A DNA stretch of 64,000 nucleotides from Evernia prunastri (lineage: Eukaryota > Ascomycota > Lecanoromycetes > Lecanorales > Parmeliaceae): positions 1 to 64,000 of the forward strand of contig NKYR01000062.1 in assembly GCA_003184365.1 (NCBI GenBank), written 5' to 3'. The position numbers and the translations under genes are program-made. The notes beneath the pieces were generated by a model. It did no database searches and was not told where the DNA came from. It worked only from the letters and a program-made list of their open reading frames with translations. Positions 56,701 through 64,000 of this stretch are shown here, in pieces (position 1 is the stretch's first letter; each line of letters starts with the position of its first letter).

Positions 56701-58103
56701 TCAAAAGCCGGTTGGGTAGCTTCAGGAGATCTAGTAATCTGAATTTTTTGCTGTCCTGGAAGCAAACCGGTAGCCTGCTCCCAAAAAATGGGTATCTAGA
56801 GTGGTAATTAGACTTCTGTTTTACTAGGCTGATAGCAACCAGTTATGAGTTCTCACCGAGCCCCTTATCTGGGCATAAGAGAAACATAGATTTGAAGGGC
56901 GGTAGAAAATGGTCTCAGTTTCTACGAAATTCGCCACATTCCCATCGTCGTCTATGCCTCGCGAATTGAACCTTGTCCCTGCACGCCTACAGGACAGTCT
57001 GGATATGAGGGTTAACGTTGAAGGTAAGTTGATCTTTACGCCCTTAATTGGCGAAGAAGAGGCCGGCACGGTGATTGTGGAAACGAATCCTCTGATTGCG
57101 GAGGTCAGAATTCGAGAGGAATCCAGAAGTTGTTTCTCATTTGCTGCCAGTCGTGATCGAAATCTGATAAGAGGATCTACCATGTAGGAATTCCATAGGA
57201 ACCCCTCATCTAGATTATCGATATCAAATGCTGACTGTTCCGAAAATCTAAGAGACCATAAGTTTTCCACACTCTCGAGATGATGGCTTCAAGTTTGGAC
57301 AAACTTCACATACCTATTTTGGAGCCGATTGGTCAAGTCGAAAGTCAAGCTGTAGTAAAATGTCCCGCCGTTTAGTATTTTTTTCAGTTCGGAGCATGGG
57401 TGCTCAAGGGCTGCATCATGGGGATCAATCCCTTGTGTGTGCTCGTGCCTGTAGGACGGCCCGTTGTCTACATAGTAGGGATCAATCTCTTGATGAGGCT
57501 CGTAGTCAAAATCATCCCTGTTCAGACAATCTGAGACACTTAGTCACAAGCTCCAAGCCTCATTGGGTATAAAATAGAGAACGGGGGCTCACAGAAGTCG
57601 ACGGAGAGTATTCTCTGAACAGTCTCATCAGGCCTCACTACGTAAACTTCGTCTTCAGCTTCCTTTCTTCAACAGTACCTCTTCGGAAAGACCATGCAGT
57701 AACACACTCCGAGCGAGCATTGATGGCCTTCCGCTCCCCAACTTTATCGTGCAACTCGAAGAGCAGCCCGGCATAAGGAAGGCGATCGAAAAGTACACAT
57801 ACCTGTAGCCACACGAACAGCTCCACTGATAACACAAAGAAATACGTCGGCGTTGATATTGATCAGACCAAGTGTTCCGTGAACCCCAGATAATCGTAAC
57901 ACACGGTAGTCCGTAAGGTCTATAGCTTCTTGAGCCGTGAACTCGACCATATATTTCGGAGCCGAAGATCTCGCGCTTGTCTCATTGTTGCTTGAGGAAT
58001 TCGCGCTGGTGTTTGACAGACTGTGACGGAATACGAGACCATAAGAATCTGTAACGAGGGCAAGAGCTCTAGGCTTTTCCCGGAGTAAGAGTTTTAAAGA
58101 CAT
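53790..58103 (-). CDS. inp53: Synaptojanin-like inositol polyphosphate 5-phosphatase (Sac1 + 5-phosphatase)
   Basis: Twelve exons on the minus strand, in window coordinates 57803-58103, 57593-57637, 57314-57530, 56857-57271, 56169-56795, 55948-56115, 55820-55896, 55385-55769, 55032-55331, 54867-54976, 54490-54818 and 53790-54427, giving 1,203 aa. All introns (42-165 nt) close in phase. The Sac1 domain fills about residues 1-540 with the CX5R loop CLDCLDRT at about 488, so it looks active. The 5-phosphatase domain (about 625-930) has VGTFNLNG, GFQEIVELSP, GNKGAVAIR, WLGDFNYRI and PAWCDRIL. The tail is Pro-rich (PPIPKKPA, PPLPPRS), probably binding SH3 proteins. Such proteins dephosphorylate PI(4,5)P2 and other phosphoinositides in endocytosis and actin control. 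The exact yeast counterpart (Inp51/52/53) is not decided. Confidence 0.95.
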
Positions 58104-58784
58104 GAGTCGACCCTTGCATTGAAGCTTTCAACCAGCACGACTCTGCAAGCGACGAACGACAATGGCTGTACAGTATTGTCAACGGGATTCCTTTGAATGT
58201 TCATCCTTGAGTGCCGTACTCCTACAAGACAGGCCATCTACGGTACTCAGTCACAATTCCCTCATGAAGACCCTTAAGGTTCGTAGGATGGTGCGAGGTT
58301 GGGCACTAAATCATTTCTTCTACTTCGTTACTTCTCTCGCAAATTGATCCAATTCAGCGTCTTACGCATTTACGAGACACTAAGAATATCAAAGTGTGCT
58401 CTCTAGCTCTACGGGTTTACGACCGCTGATGAGTGCAGTGCCAGCACAAGAGTAGCAAATAGAGAACTCGAATACTAAGTCTAGTTGAACTAGTTGAGGC
58501 TTTGCTTTCATAAGCTACTTGGTCCATATGCAGAATTTTTGGGTTGATGGGACCGTCTTAGTTCCATGATGGTACTCATCCGTTAAATCCATGGAAGCGA
58601 CCTAACTTCTCAGCAAGACAACAGAAGCGACTGCAAGATGGGGTGCCGTGTTCCTAATATCTGAACGCCGCGTGCATATAGGCAGAAATGCAAAACATCA
58701 TTCTGTGATCATGCAATCGGTGCCTACGGATTTCATCAGCTTCAAGTAGGGATGCATGAACGGGTCCTTGGACCCTACCTTCTG
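58104..58784. other. Spacer: 5-phosphatase promoter and 3' end of the small gene
   Basis: No coding sequence is recognised. Confidence 0.5.
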
Positions 58785-59324
58785 CTACTTCCTCATATTC
58801 TGCATACGGCACTCAAAGGCGAATGCGAGGGCCTTGTCGGCATAGATGAAGGCGTTCTCAATATTCTGGCAGCTGGCAAACATCTTTGCTTCGATGGCTG
58901 ATCTTTTCTGGATCAACTCGTTGAGCCTGTCCATTCGGAGCCGGTGTCTTTTGATCCTGTTTTCAATTGGACAGGTAAAGGAGAAAGTGACAGTAGAGTT
59001 ACATTCGCCTCGTGATATCCTCAAACTTTACCGTCACAGCGTCCTCTACCTTCCGCACTGCCTCACGATATGAATTGTTGATGAGAATACGCCGAACCTC
59101 CCGACGTTTCCTGGCCTAAGGGACTGTCAACCCTTGTGGCTTGGTTGATTCAAGCCTTCACACAAGAGGACCTCTCTTTGCATCTCTGCAGCCAATTTGG
59201 TGACTTGATTTTCATCAGAGCTCTGAGACCCTGGTTGTGACCATTCTTCGACGTCACTTCCTTTGCTTCGGGCCAATGCTCGCTCTTGTGCACGCTTCGA
59301 CTTGGGGGCGTGTACCGGTGCCAT
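58785..59324 (-). CDS. Small charged helical protein, unknown function
   Basis: Three exons, complement(59172-59324, 59003-59115, 58785-58956), 145 aa. The second intron (46 nt, GTAACT..CAG) is good and closes in phase, and the first (56 nt) would use an unusual donor, GTCCTC. Joining there gives a continuous helix-rich sequence (LAAEMQREARKRREVRRIL) and the total is divisible by three. The C-terminal two thirds (YREAVRKVEDAV, RHRLRMDRLNELIQKRSAIEAKM, NIENAFIYADKAL) look like coiled coil. Family unknown. An ATG 42 bp further up (59366) is in frame and possible. The gene is divergent from Pxr1. Confidence 0.55.
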
Positions 59325-59644
59325 GACTGGCTGTTTGACGAGATGGCCCAAGCTCTTACGGAACACCGGACAATCGTGATTCGTGGATAGACAAGGCCGA
59401 CAGTGAGACCCAAGAAATGGAAGGGAAGAAACTGAGCTCTCGGCCCGAGCCCGCCGACCGTACTTGACTAGGTAAGGTACCTGACTCCCTGAGAAGAGAC
59501 CCTTGTAGGGCTACTTTTAGCACCACGCTATTTAGAATAAGCGAAGTATTTTACTCGCGGAAAGTTCAAAAAATCTTCCGCGCTTCCAGGGTAGACCTCG
59601 TACATTGCCCCCCGTCGATATTCTCACTCCACCAATTCGGAAAC
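59325..59644. promoter_or_regulatory. Divergent promoter between the small helical gene and Pxr1
   Basis: The 320 bp hold both promoters. I recognise no specific site. Confidence 0.4.
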
Positions 59645-60771
59645 ATGGGACTGGGTGCTCTCAATAAGTAAGTTGACTAGCAAGGTATCACTCATTCCGC
59701 GCTGCTTACTTCAACAGACGTTCCAAGTTATCCAACGACCCCAACAATACGGCTTGGAGCCGATCAGCTACCAAGTATGGCCAAAAGATACTCCAATCCC
59801 ATGGCTGGATGCCAGGAGAACTACTCGGAACCAGTGGCGCATCTTACTCAGACCGATACTCTGCGGCTAGTGCTTCCCATATAAGGATTACGCTCAAGGA
59901 CGACAACCTGGGTTTAGGTGCCAAGCATGAAGCAGCTGGTAGTAGTGAGGCTACAGGACTTGACGTATTTCAGGACCTATTAGGACGCTTGAATGGCAGG
60001 AGCACAACAGATCTAACAAAGGATCGAATTCGTAGGTCGAACCTGAGGAGCTCCGCCTACATCAATCAACGCTGGGGAAATATTCGTTTTGTCAGTGGAG
60101 GATTATTGGTCGGAGCCGAATCCAGGGATCCTGCCGAGGGCGAACGAGATGCTCCCAGTGACTGCGAGAAAACCCCAAGTCACTGTTTTGAGAACGAAGT
60201 GCTGCCGGAAGCAAACAGACCCCAGGAGGTCCGATCAGCAATATGGAAGCGCGAAAAACATCAGAGGGGTAAGAGGTCAGTAGATGCTCGCACTGGGAAG
60301 GAGGTTAGCAAGCGAGTCGACTGGAGGGTAGCAGAAGCCCAATCACCCAAGAAACATTCGTTAGAAGCAGCGCAGGAATCTCATACGCCACCAGAGGACA
60401 TGTCCGATCATGCTCAGATGGACCGGGCCCGGAGGCACGTAGCGAAGGCAGAACGCAAGCTTGAACGCCGGATAAAAAGAGACGCAAGGCATTCAGTGAA
60501 AGTGCGAGGGCAGTCATCCATCACGTCATTACCAGACCTCAATCAGCTTAGGGGCCCAGATACTGGATCTATTACCGTAGCATCAAACTCTCTACCTGAG
60601 ACCGTCATCTCAAACAGACTTCCACAAGGACTCGGGGTCGGGAGACTTGCTGTACGCCACCGATACATCCAGCACAAGAAGATGTGCACGATGGATAAGA
60701 AAGCCTTGAACGAAGTATATATGACTTGGCAGGCTAGGGGTTCTAAATGGCTAACTAGTCGCAGATACTAA
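59645..60771 (+). CDS. pxr1: Pxr1/Gno1-type G-patch protein
   Basis: Two exons, 59645-59667 and 59718-60771, 358 aa; the 50-nt intron closes in phase. The very short first exon encodes MGLGALN and two bases of a Lys codon. The G-patch follows at about 25-70: AWSRSATKYGQKILQSHGW, then the typical SASHIRITLKDDNLGLGAK. This order is that of yeast Pxr1 (Gno1) and human PinX1, which bind the helicase Prp43 through the G-patch, act in pre-rRNA and snoRNA processing, and affect telomerase. The rest is basic and Ser-rich, with KAERKLERRIKRDARH, rather than the usual KKE/KKD repeats. The nucleolar location is inferred from family knowledge. Confidence 0.9.
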
Positions 60772-61598
60772 TGATCAAATCGTAGCGCATAATCATCTTT
60801 ACACATGCATATCTATCTCTTGCGAATAGAGTGTGCAGCTTTGCAAGTTCCCCCTTGATTGCCACTCGCTGCCACTAGCTGCGTAGAGCAGCTAGCGTCT
60901 ACTTACATTGCGAGTTGTGAATCTCAGACCTAGGGTAAGGATCTGGTGGGGTAGGTCATTCTTTTGACCCAGATTCTCAACTTGCACTGCCAATTGTCGA
61001 CTTTTTCAAAGGGCCCAGAATTGCGCTCGAATGATATTGTTCACGACCAAAGGAACAGTGCGTACAGCAAAGTCTTTACCTTCTTCTCCGTAGTCTTGTC
61101 AACCATAAGAGTTAAAGTACCTTAAGGAAAGAAGAGTGGCGGTAGCGAAAAGATAAAGGTAAAGCCCGGAGTAGCCTCCCCGTAAGGCTTGAAAGTTGAT
61201 TGTTTGCCCATCCATACCTTACCTACGTACTCTAATTCCAAAGCAAATGTACGCTAATTCTCAAGCTTGGCGGGAAGCTTCCCCGCAAAATACATCGACG
61301 ATCATCAATTTAAAATTCATCGTCCCTTGCTTTGCGTTGTGTGCTACTGTAACCCATTCATTGATCATGAAACTCCGACGCCTTCCTTTCCTTCCCTCCC
61401 TTCCAATCTGATCTCTCCAACGTCCACAAGTACGTCCACAAGACAAATTTACAAGTCAGGCTTCATTTCATCACTTCCTCCCAACCCCACCCATCTGTGA
61501 AGATCAACAAAACAAAGAACCTCTCCAGTGTTCCCCTCTCCCTCTTTGACAGCTGTCTGGAGCACTTTGTCGTTATTTCGACTTCGATATCCTTCCAA
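60772..61598. other. Spacer and 5' leader of the next gene
   Basis: No gene is supported. The last 200 bp are C/T-rich (CCTTCCTTT-type), as usual just upstream of fungal start codons. Confidence 0.5.
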
Positions 61599-62376
61599 AT
61601 GTCCAACAACGAGAACTCACCACCACCGACGCCTACCGCAACTTCAAACCGTCGGGCTTCCTTCTCACCAGGCCAGAAGCTCTCTGAGCTCTTCGGTCGT
61701 TCTCCTCCCAACGGCAATGGCACCTCGGCTTACCCTGGTCCCATTGCAACTGCAGCTGCTAATGCACAAGCTCAACACCGTCGTCGTACCTCCATCGCTT
61801 CACTAGGCATGGCAGGATCTCCGACCCAAACGTCAGCTTTCACCAACATGAGGAACAGGCAGAGCAGCTTCGGAAGCGGCAGCTCACCCTCTATTTCGAT
61901 CAACGAAAGTGCCGTCGAAGAGGGGGAAACAGAACTGAATACATCTCCCACATCGCAAATTGCTCGAAGAATGAGCTTCGGGGCGAAAGCCCTTCGGGAT
62001 GTCAGGACTGGGGGAACAGGTAACGCCAATGGTAGAGCTTCCAGCAATGCGTCTTCCGCCCCGTCTGTCAAAGGACGAGGTGTGTCTTCAAGTCACTCAG
62101 ATACCGCCAAAAATTAGGTTATATAAAAGCTGACCTGTGCTCTCTTCGGGTTTAGGCGAAGGGTTCAATTGGTCTGAACAAATCAAGAATAGGGCTGAAC
62201 GATCAGCTTCGATCAACAGCCAAGCACCTCCTGCTCCCGCGACGGGTCCTTCAAATCATCAAAAGGCTGCCGGTGCGTCTGATACCGAGCAGCCGATCAA
62301 GGAGATGCCCAAGTCTCCGAGAAAGCCAGATCACTTCCAGGAAAGAATCTTGAAGGGTGATTTCTACATGGATTAG
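61599..62376 (+). CDS. Small conserved-looking Ser-rich fungal protein, unknown function
   Basis: Two exons, 61599-62079 and 62156-62376, 233 aa; the 76-nt intron closes in phase (KGR-G/GEGFNWSE). The N-terminus is Ser/Pro/Asn-rich with several RRxS sites (RRAS, RRTS, RRMS) that could be kinase targets. Stretches such as MSFGAKALRDVR, GFNWSEQIKNRAER and the final DHFQERILKGDFYMD look conserved, and I believe they recur in other filamentous ascomycetes. No domain or catalytic motif is seen. The ATG at 61599 is the first in this frame after an open leader. Confidence 0.8.
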
Positions 62377-63004
62377 GATTCCAGTGCCAGCGCATCTAGA
62401 TTTAATCGAAGCTGTCCAGCTGCAAGCCGGGACGACATAGCATTCAGTACACACGATCACGCCCGTTAAGGCCGTCAGTCTCTGGATTACTCAGGAAAAT
62501 TCCAGCGTGTCATTGACAGGGTATCCGGCTGTGCAATTACTGATGATTTATTGCTACCAACAGACTAGGCTCCTGGCAAGGCCGGAATTCCGCCCGAAGT
62601 CGTCGTCTTTGTTGTCCTCTACGGTCATTACTGGGTTTACTTGCGCGCACATTATTGACTCGTGTGGGAATGACGGAATGAATGTATTAGCGTTTCTGCG
62701 TGTGCACTTTGCCTTGTTTCACGATTGCTAGGAAGCCGAGGAAAATTAGCATACGGGCCTGCTGAAACATGTCAATTGCTAGGTGACTAGTTCTTATGAT
62801 AATGACACGGATCGGGACAAGACAAGACGCAAGGCGTAAGCAGCATTTTCTAGGTACTTCAAACCCTCATCAGTCACGAGTCTTTTGTCTCTTCTCTTCT
62901 TTGGAGGATATGTTTCTGTCTTTGGTGTGAAGAATGATCCACATAGCGCGTGAAATCCACGCTTAGGGTTCATATTTGTGAGAAAATGAAATGCAGCCTA
63001 CCTT

Positions 63005-63022
63005 ACCTTACCTAGGTAAGGT
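63005..63022 (+). repeat. 18-bp perfect palindrome with CCTAGG centre
   Basis: ACCTTACCTAGGTAAGGT reads the same on both strands and is continuous with CCTTA repeats on its left. Confidence 0.85.
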
Positions 63023-63138
63023 TGCATGCGAAAGCCGGTACTCGTACCTTAGGTATGGCTATAATATGTGAGATAATGTTAGGTAAGTTGGTGATAGGTA
63101 ATAATGTTCTCTTTCTCCAACTTACATTATGTTACATT

Positions 63139-63162
63139 ACCTTACCTTACCTTACCTACCTC
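63139..63162 (+). repeat. (CCTTA)n microsatellite
   Basis: About four tandem copies of TACCT/CCTTA, about 275-300 bp before the alcohol dehydrogenase start. Confidence 0.8.
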
Positions 63163-63436
63163 CTTTATTGTTTATTTAATCCATGTAAAAAAGGGCACTT
63201 CGGTCTATGTGCCGTCTTGCTCCATCCCATCCATCCCATATCTGATCTGCCCGATGGTGCAGTCTTCACCCCAAAGACCCCGCTTCCTCAACTAGTTTAC
63301 CTACTCGTTTACCATGCCTACCCCGCAGTCTCCCCATTTCTCACTTCGTGCATCAAGTTGCGATACACTGCTCTCTGCTTCAACCATACCTTAATCTTCT
63401 ACAACAACAAGCAATTTGCTTGTCATTGGATCTAGA

Positions 63437-64000
63437 ATGTCTGGACTACCTAAGCAATACAAGGCTTGCGTCTACGACGCCCCTGGCAAAATTTCCACCA
63501 AAATTGAGACTCTGGATACACCTGAACCCGGACCGGGTGAAGTCTTGATCAACCTGTATGCACCTTTCTCGCCTCAATGGTCTTGAATTAGTGAAATTGG
63601 CCACCAGTACTGACTGCTGCCTCGAGGACCCATTCAGGAGTCTGCCACTCTGATTTGGGCGTTATGGAGAACTCGGTAGGCCTTTGCGATTACTTCCTGA
63701 CGCCTGCCAACCCCGACAAGGCCAAGGACTCACGTTCTTTCTAGTGGGCTTCCCTCCCATATCCCACTCAACCAGGTCAAGTCGGTTCGTACTTTTGGAG
63801 TGATTCTTGCCTGTTTGCGACCAAAGCTTGACTTATGAATCATTTCTTCCCCACGAGTTAAAGGGATTCTTACTCTCGACTTGTTCTGTAACCCGTGTTT
63901 GTAGCTTAAAGAAGCAATGCCGACTCTGAATGCTGCTTAGGTGGTCACGAAGGAGTTGGTAGAGTGGTGAAGGTTCGTACATCTCCGAATGGTCTTTTTA
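63437..64000 (+). CDS. Zinc-dependent alcohol dehydrogenase, N-terminal part (cut by window end)
   Basis: Four exons fit within the window: 63437-63555, 63627-63675, 63745-63784 and 63941-63972, with the next intron starting at 63973 (GTTCGT). Phases close. The product begins MSGLPKQYKACVYDAPGK and has THSGVCHSDLGVM, carrying the first catalytic-zinc Cys. The third and fourth exons encode PYPTQPGQVGGHEGVGRVVK, which holds the zinc-binding His and nearby Glu. This is the start of a yeast Adh1-like MDR alcohol dehydrogenase. It is more intron-rich than the other alcohol dehydrogenase at 39.4 kb and differs in sequence, so the two are not recent duplicates. The substrate is unknown. Confidence 0.88.

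Larger units (their letters stand above)
62377..63436. other. Spacer, presumed promoter of the terminal alcohol dehydrogenase
   Basis: No gene is seen. It has two CCTTA/TAAGG-rich stretches and an 18-bp palindrome. Frames at 63022-63435 and 63104-63295 translate these repeats and are not called. Confidence 0.5.

Overview
The window looks like nuclear DNA of a filamentous ascomycete (Pezizomycotina). Nearly every gene is broken by short introns of about 45-75 nt with GT..AG ends and CTRAY-type branch sites. The gene content is typical of such fungi: a Zn2Cys6 regulator with a fungal-specific domain, an Hsp104 disaggregase, a vacuolar carboxypeptidase, Pxr1 and a mitochondrial phosphate carrier. 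Genes lie on both strands without operons, and spacers carry microsatellites. I cannot fix the genus. Exon joins were worked out by hand. For each modelled gene the intron phases close and the length is a multiple of three, except where stated.

Layout. 1-1019 is the 3' end of a LINE retrotransposon with an (AATC)n tail. 1.0-3.2 kb is gene-poor and holds a decayed tandem repeat. 3.2-8.4 kb has a four-helix membrane protein, a hypothetical gene overlapping it tail to tail, a RING-H2 protein, a six-exon SDR and a small unknown gene. 8.5-14.1 kb carries nuclear poly(A) polymerase, a flavin-reductase-like flavoprotein and an alpha/beta hydrolase of the homoserine acetyltransferase family. 14.6-18.3 kb is a long gene of unknown function interrupted by one +1 frameshift. 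19.7-23.1 kb has a single-pass membrane protein and the phosphate carrier. 23.1-28.5 kb is mostly non-coding, with coding-like debris on the minus strand. 28.5-30.7 kb is a Zn2Cys6 factor with a 13-nt micro-exon and an overlapping uORF. 30.7-35.4 kb is a repeat-rich spacer.

35.4-38.2 kb is Hsp104 with a heat-shock element upstream. 39.4-44.4 kb has a zinc alcohol dehydrogenase and carboxypeptidase Y, one of whose introns is built from a 33-bp minisatellite. 46.8-51.3 kb has a Gln/Ser-rich conserved protein and an unusual HAD-like protein. 51.5-52.9 kb is a near-perfect 703-bp tandem duplication with an N at its junction, followed by a frameshifted gene remnant. 53.8-58.1 kb is a 12-exon synaptojanin-like Sac1/inositol 5-phosphatase. 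58.8-62.4 kb has a small charged protein, Pxr1 and a small conserved Ser-rich protein. The window ends inside a second zinc alcohol dehydrogenase.

Most genes are housekeeping (RNA 3' processing, proteostasis, mitochondrial phosphate import, phosphoinositide turnover, rRNA/telomerase G-patch factor). I see no biosynthetic cluster, defence island or CRISPR array. The unusual features are at the level of gene architecture: the micro-exon with its uORF, the minisatellite intron, the single frameshift and the tandem duplication.
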